34,350 nt of DNA from Perkinsus olseni (GCA_013115135.1 JABANP010000541.1:1-34350); one strand, 5' to 3'. Shown: positions 1 to 9,200, counted from the stretch's first letter. Notes: generated from the sequence alone by a model not told the origin. Made by a program: numbers and translations.

Positions 1-522
1 AGGGCTCAGTCGCCGCCAGATATACGCTCACTTCAGAATCGGTGGGAGATGGTCGACTGACAATAGTGAGGTCAAATCGTCAGGTGTGATGTTTTGGAGA
101 AACAAGTCGAGCGACTGGAGGAAGAGCGGAGCGGAAATATTGTCCGAGCGACGGTGGCGGAAGAACAAGTCACTCACCTCAGCGTAAAGCCCATTGGATC
201 GTCACGGCCACTGTGTGATGACGAGATTGTTGTGCCAAAATTGAGAGCTTCCCAGTCTGCTAAGCGCACGCTAGCACCTGTCGAGACCACTCTGGTCGTT
301 TCGTGTCTTTCCACTCAGCATTGCGGTTGTTCGTCAGGAACAGCTCGTAGCTCTAACGCAGCAGTACAGAAAGCAAGGTGCCAAGCCGCTGAAGGGTGCC
401 GGTGGCAACTACACCGTCGCGTCTAATGGTGTGTAGAACAGATGAGCATTTAGAATTATCAATTAGCTGGACTCAGTTCCATCATCGGCTCAGTTCTCAT
501 TCTAACATTCCACTTGCCAACC
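1..522. other. 5' region without a supported gene
   Basis: No convincing gene. An open frame at 94-426 begins at a TTG, not an ATG, and its composition is not distinctive. It could be the remnant of an upstream gene or untranslated leader. The stretch just before 523 is the presumed 5' flank of the glycosyltransferase-like gene. No odd palindromes were found here. Confidence 0.4.
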
Positions 523-2844
523 ATGCGCTCTCTCGCTCATCTATTGGCGGTGCGCTTGGTCTGTTTCGTGCATGGGGAAGAGTTTTCACCCGACCGTTGC
601 TGGGCTTATGGCTACACTTACAATTTCTGCTGCCTCTCGGACCGGTCGAAGGCCTGCTGGCGCGGTGAATATAATCACACTTCTTGCTGTGCTCAGCCAA
701 TCCTTGATACCGAAATCGCTGGAGAAAATAGGACCATCTTCCTCACCGAGGCCCTTGGTCCGAAGATTGACTTCCCTGATATCAACTGTGAGCTTTACGA
801 AGAGTGGAAGGAATTCAGAGCCTTGGCGTGGGCAGCCCTGGGCGCTGAGTTGATCGGGGTGGAGACAATGGTGACGATCTGGGGACCGCGTCTGTTGGGC
901 GAAGCATGCATGGAGAACGCGGCGAGTTGTGGTGGTTATGTAGCTCAGTGCAGAGTCGGTAACTCGGTCGTTGCTATGAATATCATGCTTTCCTGCCTGA
1001 ACCAAGTGAAACGAGCGAGTGGCAGCGACGCTATGCACTGCATTGCGTGGTTCGACTACTTTGTCAGCATTTGGAATGGGATCGACTACAATATACTGAT
1101 GGCCACGAGGTGGCCGGTCTTGGAGACATTTGAAAGGCTCTTCTTCACGGTGCATGGCCTCCGCGCAGAGAGGAGGCACATTTCTGAGGAATGCGATGTG
1201 GATTGGCCGATCGATTGGATAACTCTCCGGGATTTCACGTCCAATGTGGAGTTCAGCGGCTACAACGAAACGGTTTTGAAAATTATATCCCATCATTCGC
1301 TAACAGAACCACCATCTCAGTTGAGGGACGGTGGTATATGCCGTCCGGGCCTGGCCATCGTCTGCATTCTCAAACTGTGGCTCTGCGCGGCATCTGAACC
1401 GAGCTGTGTCCACGCCTACGGTGACTACCTGATGCAGAACGAGCTGAAGTGGAATGATGGACTCAGTCTGATTGATTGGCTGGCGGCTGAGGAAGGGTGG
1501 AACATACCTGCCTGGTTGAGGAGGATGCTCCGTCAAAGTGCACGCCATGAGATGGAGTTGGGCATCACCTTGACCGACAGGATAATCTTGGGCGTTGATG
1601 GCTCGACAAAAATCGGTCAATTGGACAGGGCAAAACTGTCTGAGAGAATTTTCAGCGATGGTGGTGGACGAAATCACGATGCCTTCACATGCCGGCAGGC
1701 TTGTCGGGCCTACCCCTTGTTCGGCGTGGCAGGCGATTGCCTGTGTCTGCGGTCGGCATCGGACAGCCGCTATGCGATGCAGAAAAGTGAGTTACTCGAC
1801 AGTCTGGACGATGAAGGGGAGATCGAGGTTCATGAACCCATCACCAAAGGAAAAGTCGGCCAAGGCCCCATCAAAGCAGTGATGCCTGACTTCCCCGCCC
1901 AAGAGAGTTCCTCGCTATTTGCGCAACTTCTGCCAATAGTCTCGAAGATTCCACCATACAGAACTGTCCTGGCGACGATGGTTTGGGGGCAGGAGATGTC
2001 ACGGCACATACCGGCCTTCGCAAGCCGAGCTCGTGAACTTCGCGCAGATAACGACGTCATCGTCTACGCGCTCGACGGTGTTGCCTCCAGGGCGTGTGAG
2101 AATTCTGGATTGCACTTCGTCACGGGTGGAGCGAGAAGCTCCCTTCAGAAGTATATTCTGGTTCTGGCCTTGCTGCAGCTGGACCGCGTTGTGATGTGGA
2201 TCGACTTCGATGCCTACTGGTACAGGCATCCAGCCTTTGCCCTTCCTCAAAACTGGGGTGATGGTGTAGAAATTCTTTCAGCGGTTGACTTCAACTCGGA
2301 GGACTGCCTCATGAATGCCATGTTCGCTATTAGACCGAGTCCGCGGACGCGGCATTGGCTGCTTGCCCTGTCTAGATGGGTTTACGCTCGCCCATACGTC
2401 CACTGCCAAGTAGCGTGGATCATGTTCTTAGGGATCGTCGCGCCGGTGGGTCGTGATGTCATCCCTCCCGCTCCGGCATGGGCTACCCTGGACCCCGACG
2501 TTTTCGTTAATGCTCTGCTATTCGATGGGTTGGGATGGTCTGGCAATTATGACAGGCTTGCAGTCTTCCACTTCTTCTACGGATGGAACTCTGGCGCTGG
2601 GCTCGAAATGACTGCCATATACACCTTGCCTACATACAGAAATCTTCTACTTGAGCAAGATGCCTCGGATATCTTCGACTTGGTGTATCGCGGGGACGAT
2701 GTAATTTTACATGAGGTGTTGGAGCTTTCGATCGCAGAGAGGCCGAAGGAGCTCAAGAGATGCCGCGAGAGTATGTCCTCGACTGATCTCAACCTGGGGA
2801 TCAAACCAGTGACGCATGTGGCAACTGTACGTCTTGCTGAATAG
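523..2844 (+). CDS. Secreted Cys-rich glycosyltransferase-like protein
   Basis: A single-exon gene of 773 aa. ATG 523 is the first ATG and gives a clean signal peptide (MRSLAHLLAVRLVCFVHG); the frame also extends three codons upstream to a TTG. After the signal comes a Cys/Trp-rich head (DRCWAYGYTYNFCC and two further CC/CW groups). The middle (about 70-450) is unassigned. The C-terminal third (about 480-740) looks like a nucleotide-diphospho-sugar transferase: it starts with a beta strand (RTVLATMVWGQ) and carries a hydrophobic-flanked acidic motif, WIDFDAYW near residue 558, in the place of the metal-binding DxD of GT77-type families. Likely role: luminal or secreted sugar transfer, substrate unknown. 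Its last third is copied as a damaged inverted relic at about 9890-10198. The ORF and signal peptide are seen directly; the GT assignment is inferred from the motif. Confidence 0.8.
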   Translation: MRSLAHLLAVRLVCFVHGEEFSPDRCWAYGYTYNFCCLSDRSKACWRGEYNHTSCCAQPILDTEIAGENRTIFLTEALGPKIDFPDINCELYEEWKEFRALAWAALGAELIGVETMVTIWGPRLLGEACMENAASCGGYVAQCRVGNSVVAMNIMLSCLNQVKRASGSDAMHCIAWFDYFVSIWNGIDYNILMATRWPVLETFERLFFTVHGLRAERRHISEECDVDWPIDWITLRDFTSNVEFSGYNETVLKIISHHSLTEPPSQLRDGGICRPGLAIVCILKLWLCAASEPSCVHAYGDYLMQNELKWNDGLSLIDWLAAEEGWNIPAWLRRMLRQSARHEMELGITLTDRIILGVDGSTKIGQLDRAKLSERIFSDGGGRNHDAFTCRQACRAYPLFGVAGDCLCLRSASDSRYAMQKSELLDSLDDEGEIEVHEPITKGKVGQGPIKAVMPDFPAQESSSLFAQLLPIVSKIPPYRTVLATMVWGQEMSRHIPAFASRARELRADNDVIVYALDGVASRACENSGLHFVTGGARSSLQKYILVLALLQLDRVVMWIDFDAYWYRHPAFALPQNWGDGVEILSAVDFNSEDCLMNAMFAIRPSPRTRHWLLALSRWVYARPYVHCQVAWIMFLGIVAPVGRDVIPPAPAWATLDPDVFVNALLFDGLGWSGNYDRLAVFHFFYGWNSGAGLEMTAIYTLPTYRNLLLEQDASDIFDLVYRGDDVILHEVLELSIAERPKELKRCRESMSSTDLNLGIKPVTHVATVRLAE

Positions 2845-3407
2845 CATTCCATTATCAAGAAGTATTTGTATTTTGTTACCAGTGTCACAGAGGCATGATA
2901 ATTGGGAAATAATAATTCCGATTTTCATCTCTCATCATCTCACTTAGTTTAGTTTAAAAGTAGGCAGAGGGACAATGAGTCTGTGGGAGAGATCGCAGTC
3001 TACGACGTAGACCCTCTCCGATGTATTCCCCGTCTCCATCATTCTTTAGAGATATCCATTGTGTTATCCATTCACTCCGCTCAAGTAATCGGTTATCTAT
3101 GTGGCTAAATTCCATTCATAAAACTGGATGGGAGTGATGTTCTTCCTATCCCACTGCGTATAGTTGTTACAGCTGGTAGCAGCTACTCGATGCCGCCTCA
3201 GCAAGTACTTACTCGAGGTGTCCTACATCCACGGTTACGTTGTCTGACTTTGATAATCTGAGGCTCTGGCAGCCTTGGGTGAACAATTGACTTAATGCCT
3301 GCTTTTACTGTGGAAGAGCGAGATGAGCTTTGTACTCGTCCGTTCCTTGCCAGTATTCGTACCTTACGGTACGAATTACTTTTACCGTGGCGGTGCGAAT
3401 GTTGCAG
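2845..3407. other. Intergenic region
   Basis: No gene seen; AT-rich 3' flank of the glycosyltransferase-like gene. It contains the first odd palindrome (2999-3011, TCTACG-A-CGTAGA) and a hairpin with 9-nt arms and a 4-nt loop at 3355-3376. Confidence 0.5.
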
Positions 3408-3633
3408 TGTCAAACTTGAGTGCTGAATGTCATTCTTGGATGGAATACTGTCAATCTTGAATAGGACAAAAATAGGCCTGTCAAAGTTGAGCTAAACAGT
3501 AACAATCTTGGACCGGACATATTATGGGTGTGACATTCTTGAATTCTCAATGTCAAACTTGCATCCACAGATAACACATTTGACATTCTTGGATTCAACA
3601 ATGTCATTCTTGTCTGCTCACGTGTCAAACTTG
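3408..3633 (+). repeat. Phased array of 11-bp direct repeats TGTCAnnCTTG
   Basis: About ten same-orientation copies start near 3408, 3428, 3449, 3479, 3499, 3531, 3551, 3581, 3602 and 3623. The core alternates between TGTCAAACTTG and TGTCATTCTTG, with variants such as TGACATTCTTG and TGTCAAAGTTG. Start-to-start spacing is about 20-21 or 30-32 bp, near multiples of a DNA helical turn, so a protein array would sit on one face. Multiple TGTCA-type sites are typical of the ends of MuA/TnsB/TniA-class transposons and of iteron arrays. No transposase was recognised next to it. Confidence 0.75.
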
Positions 3634-4637
3634 CACGGGAGAAGGTGTAGAAGCCAAGACAAGCACAATGTCAGGAAGGGGGTCAAGGTCTAATCGAAAG
3701 GAATGGGAGCGTCTGAGAGGCAACTTCACCACGAGCTCTTCGAGATGGTGACACGTCCGTGCGGCTAGCCCGCATCCTCTCAATTTGAGAGTCTCAAACG
3801 GAGGCTGTGCCACATTCGCCCCCGAGCTGATGAGAGCCATTGCCCTGTGCGCTGACGAATCGCCTAAAGACATTTGGGGCTTCCGGTTACCGGAATCCGG
3901 TGTCCATTCAACAGAAAACGAGGGCGGGTGAGCTGACCTCCCGGTATGAGGGTCGAAGCGGAACGAGATGGTCTTGGGTTCCGAATCTTTATGCACGAGA
4001 CCCACCCTCAACATGTGGAGACAGGCATAGGCATATCCGGTCAAAGTAGGCAAATTCTCGGTCCGGAGGCGAGAGAAGTCGTGAGGACGTGCTATATCGG
4101 TGGGGCGACTGCTAAGGGCACCCTGCGGGTGTTGCGCGTAGAGAAAGTGTCTCTGAGAAACTGCTCATCAAGTTATTTCAGCATGGAATGGCATGTCAGT
4201 CAAACAAGTCGGAGGAGTGACTGTCAAGTCGTGTTCTGTCATTTCCGACAATAAAGCGTCGACGACATTCAAACGGATTCTTCACGGGAAACCCGCAAGC
4301 CAGCTGCTCTTTGGAGGCCTACCGGTGGTGTTTTGCGGCGAACCCTGCCAAATCGGTAGGGTCGCCCTTTTCGAGGGCTCTGCCTTGTACGGACCTGGAG
4401 GGACCTGTCACAGGCCACCTGTGTATTTCTGGTTAGCTGTTCCCCTAGTGCGGTTCTGCCAGCTTCTGGTCAAGCATCCCCGCTGACGTTCAACTTTGAC
4501 TGGTCGCCCGAAAATGCTTCACCATAATCCGTTGAAGAAGCTCCCCGAGTTCGAATGTGGTGAACCCCAAAAGTTGTTGTCTCCTCCTAACAGGTTGTAT
4601 AATCCTCATCTTAGCCAGAAAGCTCGTGTTGTATCAC
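3634..4637. other. Region without a supported gene
   Basis: Several overlapping open frames exist on both strands, for example an ATG-started 97-codon frame at 4193-4486 and a reverse frame at 3625-4053. None has a recognisable motif or signal. It lies between the TGTCA array and the spliced-leader relic, so it could be cargo of an unrecognised mobile element. Confidence 0.35.
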
Positions 4638-4653
4638 CCGTAGCCATCTTGGC
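4638..4653 (+). other. Spliced-leader relic (CCGTAGCCATCTTGGC)
   Basis: These 16 bases match the 5' part of the perkinsid/dinoflagellate spliced leader (known: DCCGUAGCCAUYUUGGCUCAAG). After GGC the window reads ACATTGACG rather than UCAAG, so the leader is truncated, and no splice donor follows, so this is not an SL RNA gene. It sits about 15 nt upstream of the open viral-like frame. Relic leaders in genomic DNA are known marks of genes reinserted from trans-spliced mRNA. Confidence 0.65.
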
Positions 4654-4931
4654 ACATTGACGACTAAAGAGAAAAACTTAGCAAGCACTACAGAGAACAG
4701 AATAAGAACACGCTAAGGCCTGTCGTCAATGTTAGGAACCGCAATCTTGATGAGAATCTATACAATGCACCTTCGGATGAAGCAACAATCAGAGTTCTAA
4801 ATGAGGTGCGTGAGGCCACTGAGGAAGATATAAGGAATTTCATCACTTCAATCACTCCGGCGGAGATACAAGAGGCATCGAATCAAGCAGGACAATTCAT
4901 GTGCATTGGATTCAATGTAAAATTATTATTT

Positions 4932-4954
4932 AGTTACATCATGTAACTTACATG
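4932..4954. repeat. Two overlapping odd palindromes at a frame break
   Basis: AGTTACAT-C-ATGTAACT (4932-4948) and CATGTAA-C-TTACATG (4940-4954) overlap and share an arm; both have a single-base axis. The stop that ends the first viral frame (4944) and the ATG of the second (4952) both lie inside them. Confidence 0.9.
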
Positions 4955-5484
4955 AATAAATATAAAGAACTGTCAGGAATAACGGATGATGAGTTTAAAA
5001 AGGATATATTTCAGATGTATACATTGGCATTATTGAGGGGAAACAATCTATCGAAAATTCTAGACAGGGTTGGGGAAGCAGCACAGATAAGAACCAATAT
5101 GTTTATACAAAGATACAGATCGGAGTCCGTTGAGGCATCGGAAATATGACATAACATTGACGAGATTATTAAGTATCTATTCCCCTGTTGCATCTAAAAT
5201 AATGGTAACGAACAATCCTTATTCTGATAGATATCCTGAAGTTTGCAGAGCTTTGCCAAGAGCATATCGTTATTTATCCTTAGGATCTTGCATGATTGAT
5301 GATATTGGAATAATAAACTCTTTCAGAGAATATAACTACGTGGTGGATGCAATCATAAATCAAACAGCAACAGACAGAAATATCATTGATTCATACATTC
5401 ATATTCAGATCAGTAGCAATCTCTATAGTGAATCTGGAAGAGGTGATCTGTACAACAGATGCATGGTTGAAAATCTTCGTAATT

Positions 5485-5523
5485 ATCCTCTAGACTCTAG
5501 AGGATCAATCTAGAGTCTAGATT
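5485..5523. repeat. Adjacent odd palindromes, 21 and 17 bp
   Basis: The first spans 5485-5505 (10-nt arms, C axis at 5495), the second 5507-5523 (8-nt arms, G axis at 5515). Each is perfect. The in-frame TAG interrupting the viral-like frame (5511-5513) lies in the second. A further 15-bp copy of this type, CGTGGAA-T-TTCCACG, lies at 5647-5661. Confidence 0.9.
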
Positions 5524-5703
5524 ACCGGTACTATTATCAGACCTTACCTCTGTGGGTTGAAAATGGCATAGTTAACAAAAGGAAGGAAGATGTCACTAGA
5601 ATCTATAATGTTGGAACTGCGCCAAGAGATCTTATTGAAGTACTAGCGTGGAATTTCCACGGTGATGCCGATTCCACGGTCGAATCGTCATCATATAATC
5701 GCT

Positions 5704-6389
5704 AATAATACCATTAGAAGTTATTATGTTAGAAATAGAGATGGAACCATTGATGCTAGCGAGAACATACCTGATAGACAAAGGAGAGGAATTTCGCCCA
5801 ATTTCAACATTGACTATGATCGAGGAGGAGCTTATGGTCGTCACAACTCCAGATGACAGAATAGTCGCAACTTCAGACGGAGTCCGCACAGTGTCGGACG
5901 GACTCCGTCTGGAGTCCGTGTGACTATGGACTCCACTGTTGCCGTGACGGCTACATGTGAAAGCAAGAGAAAGGCAATTTCGTGAGTTGGTGGATGCAGA
6001 TGCATATCTCAACCAGCTATCAGGGTTGACTGATGGCAAAACGATGTCTGAGTCCAACGATTATCGTCGTAAACGAAAGCTCGACAGCCAGTTGCGCTAC
6101 AGGTGCCCCTTTCCACGAACGAAGGGATTCGCGAAATGATCACCGAGCCAAGGTGAGGTCACTTGCTGATGACTGCCTGAATGAGAGGGAACAGCTGATG
6201 GCACCAACGTTGCATCAACTTGATGTAACGTTGAGGGCAATTATCGACTAAGGACTAGCAGGCCATACTTCACTATTCTTTGCGCCGGCACGGGAACGAG
6301 TGCAGCTAAAGGCTAGTACCGTACTACCAATTTATTAGCTTCGTCAGCCGAAGACTACTTAACAAAATGATAGTCGGCAATACTAACAG
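5704..6389. other. AT-rich coding-like tail and palindromes
   Basis: Hydrophilic, basic open stretches (5662-5856 and 5957-6139, + strand) resemble the upstream viral-like tract and may be its degraded 3' continuation, but no family can be named. 5874-5911 is a hairpin with 13-nt arms. 6205-6233 is a 29-bp odd palindrome with one mismatch, and 6314-6326 is TAGTAC-C-GTACTA. Confidence 0.4.
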
Positions 6390-6610
6390 TATCGCCACTA
6401 TGTCAAGCGCTACTTGGAGCCTAGTCGGTCACTGAAATCGAAGCGACTACTTTCGGAAGTATATTTGAGTCGCCGATGCGAATGTATGTGCACATCGAGC
6501 CGCTCGATGATCGGGTGGCGCCACCAGCACGCTGGCCGGAGTTGAAGCTGGAAATGCAGCGAGCATCAGCTCGATTCGAGCGGAATTTCAGCGGAATTTT
6601 CAATTTTATC
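6390..6610. repeat. Dispersed repeat, copy A
   Basis: Diverged duplicate of about 9020-9200. Shared blocks, in order: a GCACTACTT/GCGCTACTT block, AGTCGGTCA, a TCGAAGCG block, GAATTTGAG/TATTTGAGTCG, and GCTGGAAATG followed by an AGC-rich tract. Copy B spans the start codon and upstream flank of the reverse-strand gene at 8250-9059, so this is probably the 5' relic of a lost paralogue. It contains odd palindromes at 6493-6509 and 6569-6581 that copy B lacks. Confidence 0.65.
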
Positions 6611-6644
6611 TGAATTTCAGACTCACCGACGGTGAGTCACCGTC
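6609..6644. repeat. Chain of three overlapping odd palindromes
   Basis: TCTGAA-T-TTCAGA (6609-6621), a 19-bp palindrome with A axis at 6629 (6620-6638), and GACGGTGA-G-TCACCGTC (6628-6644). Each shares part of an arm with its neighbour. Confidence 0.9.
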
Positions 6645-7154
6645 TCCAGAGTAACGGAGCGCTGGCTCATCAGCCATCCCTCATTCGACAAGTGGCCATG
6701 CGGAACATTAAAATCGGAATTAAGAAGGAAGGAGGCGAGTCACTTGCACAGTTTACCGAGCAGGAATCTCAATCTCCCTTCTTTACCGCCATGTATTTGG
6801 TTAAGCTGCTGAATTTCACGGGTCGGTCTTGTTACGCATGTTGTTGTCAATTCCTGAGAGATCTTGCCATAACGACACTTTCGACGACCGGATCGGTGCC
6901 GGTCATGCATATGCGGTATCACATTAACTGTGTTTCGCCGCGAGACTCATTGGGAAATCTTCACCTCAGGCCTTCAGCTCACCCCAGTCCATACTCGGAC
7001 TCGGATAGTCCGAGATACCTGACGAACGGTCCGCGCGCCCCTCGGCTTCTAGGAAGGGGGCTCGATTCGGGCTCCGGCTCTACAGCTCTCTTCATCTCAC
7101 ACGACGGATCCCCACCACCTCTTGCGTTCAGGAGAAGCGTTCTCCAAGAACTCG
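6645..7154. other. Region without a supported gene
   Basis: The + frame is open from 6632 to 7183 but starts at a GTG within palindromes and shows no domain, signal or consistent composition. I see no gene here. A hairpin with 8-nt arms (CTCGGACT / AGTCCGAG) lies near 6993. Confidence 0.4.
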
Positions 7155-7581
7155 GTCACTGGTCCAGTGACACAGGAAAATAACGCAATAATGCGATACA
7201 CTTGATCTAACCAATCTAAGATAGACTATCTTTGCGACTAGAATGTGATATGTCCGCACATGTGCACAGTGAAGTCACTTTACTTGAGTGTTTTCTCGTG
7301 GATATTCGAGTAGCCTGTCAGTGAGTCTTCCACTTTGCAAAGTTTGCACAGTGCGGCACCGTCAGTGCCAGCCAGTAGTACTGGCCCAGTAAAGCCACAA
7401 GGAATGCAGGCGTACCGTATCACCTCGCGCAGTTCGAACGGTTGCACATCCAGACTCTAGACTCTGAGTGCCATTTCGAGCGAGTTGAGCGTAGCCTCCA
7501 AGGAATACCATGAGAGAAGCTCATGAGTTAGTGTTGTCGGATTTACCACCAGGTGGTACGGGTTTCTGAGGTCCTCAGAAA
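7155..7581. repeat. Palindrome cluster
   Basis: Perfect odd palindromes with one-base axis: 7155-7171 (17 bp), 7218-7232 (15), 7371-7385 (15), 7544-7558 (TACCACC-A-GGTGGTA) and 7563-7581 (19). Even ones such as ACTTTGCAAAGT also occur. No gene seen. Confidence 0.9.
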
Positions 7582-7656
7582 TGTGAAGGTCGAAAGAAAT
7601 GAGCCGCTCGTCGCCTTTCGTGCCCGAGGTCTAAAGAAGAGATGGCGTCTAGAGTG

Positions 7657-7715
7657 AACAAGTATCCATTGGATACTTGTTAATGATTGGATACTATCCA
7701 ATCATTAACAAGTAT
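7657..7715. repeat. Nested 25-bp and 43-bp odd palindromes
   Basis: 7657-7681 is a perfect 25-bp palindrome (12-nt arms, T axis 7669). 7673-7715 is a perfect 43-bp palindrome (21-nt arms, C axis 7694). They overlap by nine bases: the right arm of the first is part of the left arm of the second. A 17-bp odd palindrome follows at 7765-7781. Longest example in the window. Confidence 0.95.
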
Positions 7716-7807
7716 TAACAAGGATTAACTTGAGCCTCCGATCATTGAGATTACCTCAGTGGGGTTATCTCAATGAGATAAAAGAACTCTATTCAACGCT
7801 TTTGCGG

Positions 7808-8271
7808 CTACATCGATGACAACTTATCGTCCATGACATCAACACCCGAAATCGCGGCATCTGTTTTAAAATTGGCTAACGATGGGGCGAGTCTCGGGAT
7901 TTTGGGAGGCGAAGAATCGAGCTGACCCTCGGGAGCAGCGCAAGCAAGGAGCCTCAGGTTGACTGACTCATGCATTAACTCCAGCTGCGTAACCCCTCTC
8001 TTAGCGCTGGCCCCGTTTATAAAAAATATCGAGTCGTCGATCCCCGCACATATCAAAGCTGAGTCCTCCGTGAGCCCCGGGAAGTCTTGAGTGAATGCGG
8101 CAGTCACTTGACTGAACCTATCGATCGGTCCACGGTAACCGCTACCCGTCATAATGTAGCACCGTTCCTTCGCATAGGTATGGTCACGGACTTCATGAGT
8201 GTCTTTCAGCCTCAAAGGTACATTTCTAACAGCATATTGTCCCTTCTGCTTATGATAGAATATGATATCGG
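7808..8271 (-). pseudogene. C-terminal part of a frameshifted orphan gene
   Basis: Reverse-strand open frame of about 150 codons ending at 7808. It is open upstream to about 8271, so it overlaps the last codons of the gene at 8250-9059 in another frame. The simplest reading is one protein of about 410 aa split by a single frameshift near 8260-8275. No GT-AG intron fits there. No family recognised. Confidence 0.5.
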
Positions 8272-9059
8272 CGGTCTGCTCCGGTCACGCTAACGTGAGA
8301 GATTCGGATTTCCATACGATTCATTTCCTTTAGCTTGTAATCTTCCTCGCTTTTCGTCTGTATATAACAACCCGGCCTGATGAGTACCATGCCCCTCGGA
8401 CGATCAGTGTAGAGTAGCTCGACTTCGACAAATCCGATGTTGCTGTGGCGTAGTTTGATCGTCACCGATTTTCTGCCGTGATCGGGGCAGATGAAGAAGC
8501 TGTTTAATCTTAGTCGCTTCAGTTCCGGGAATCTCTCGTTGACTTCCTGGAAAGTTCGAGACCAGACATGCTCCGTCAATGTGCCATACGGAACAAGGCA
8601 CTGATCCTCCCTTCCAGCATATTTGATGTGACCATCCCGCCGTGACCCGGGATACCCCCGGACCTTCCTCAGATAGAGGCCCTCGACCACATATTCTTCC
8701 CCGCTGCTGTGCCCGAATTTCAGGCCCACAACAGTCGTCTTCCTTGCCCTGCTCACACTCATAACCAGTGTAGAGAGCGAGGCAATATCAGTATTCGCCT
8801 TGATCATCTCGTAGTATCCCAACTCAAGAGAATTAGAGGCTGAGTACTTCCCAGCCGTAGCGTTGGCCCCTTGAAATGTGATGGCCGAGATCATACAGAA
8901 CACTTTCGAGGATGGGAGCTTTTTGAAGCTCAGAATTTCCCTCATGCCCCATGGCAGGTCTTTGCTGGCCAGCCGACGGACCATAGGAGCAAACCCATTA
9001 GAACTTTTCATTGGGCGATGTCTTCGATGGTCAGCACTACTTTGAGGCGAGTCGGTCAT
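8250..9059 (-). CDS. Orphan protein, reverse strand (N-terminal part)
   Basis: ATG at 9059; 269 codons without interruption. No signal peptide or membrane segment; mixed alpha/beta composition with basic clusters. The product is not recognised. Its C terminus appears to be displaced into the next frame (7808-8271), so the gene is frameshifted or the assembly has an indel. Its 5' end lies inside a dispersed repeat whose other copy (6390-6610) lacks the coding region. Coding potential is supported by length and sustained composition only. Confidence 0.55.
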   Translation of the reverse strand: MTDSPQSSADHRRHRPMKSSNGFAPMVRRLASKDLPWGMREILSFKKLPSSKVFCMISAITFQGANATAGKYSASNSLELGYYEMIKANTDIASLSTLVMSVSRARKTTVVGLKFGHSSGEEYVVEGLYLRKVRGYPGSRRDGHIKYAGREDQCLVPYGTLTEHVWSRTFQEVNERFPELKRLRLNSFFICPDHGRKSVTIKLRHSNIGFVEVELLYTDRPRGMVLIRPGCYIQTKSEEDYKLKEMNRMEIRISHVSVTGADRRYHILS

Positions 9060-9200
9060 TGAAAGTCGAAGCGGCTGCTACCGGAAAACGAATTTGAGCC
9101 GTCGAGGCGCATGCGCAAATACATGGCGTTAGCGCACTCGTCAAAGTAAATGCTGGAAATGGAGCGCGCATTAGCTCGGAACGAGAGCGCTCTCGCCCAC
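9020..9200. repeat. Dispersed repeat, copy B
   Basis: Partner of 6390-6610. It covers the first codons and presumed promoter of the reverse-strand orphan gene. Followed at 9186 by GAGAGCGCTCTC (even palindrome) and at 9231-9249 by a 19-bp odd palindrome (GCGCTCCAG-G-CTGGAGCGC). Confidence 0.65.

Larger units (their letters stand above)
4668..5703 (+). pseudogene. Endogenous viral element, phenuivirus-like nucleocapsid
   Basis: An AT-richer coding tract in three pieces: frame 3 from 4668 to a stop at 4944, frame 2 from ATG 4952 to 5149, then frame 3 again from about 5130 to 5703 with one in-frame TAG at 5511-5513. The order of charged and hydrophobic blocks, especially an RGN-containing helix followed about 40 residues later by a TLTR-type helix, resembles the tenuivirus/phlebovirus nucleocapsid family (Tenui_N), which binds RNA in ribonucleoprotein. 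Two of the breaks fall on odd palindromes (4932-4954 and 5485-5523). No start codon is seen in the first frame. A truncated spliced leader lies just upstream. The element is clearly broken; the family call is by pattern only and another negative-strand virus capsid is possible. Confidence 0.5.

Noticed and set aside
586..1296. 236-codon reverse-strand frame
   Set aside because: Lies opposite the secreted glycosyltransferase-like gene, whose signal peptide, Cys motifs and paralogue relic show that the + strand is the coding one.
3408..3633. CRISPR array
   Set aside because: Repeats are 11 bp, degenerate and have spacers of about 9-20 bp; not a CRISPR layout, and the DNA is eukaryotic.
4638..4653. 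SL RNA gene
   Set aside because: The leader is truncated and no GT donor or Sm-type downstream region follows; a coding tract follows instead.
6632..7183. 183-codon + frame
   Set aside because: Starts at a GTG inside a palindrome chain, ends inside another palindrome, and has no domain or coding-like composition.
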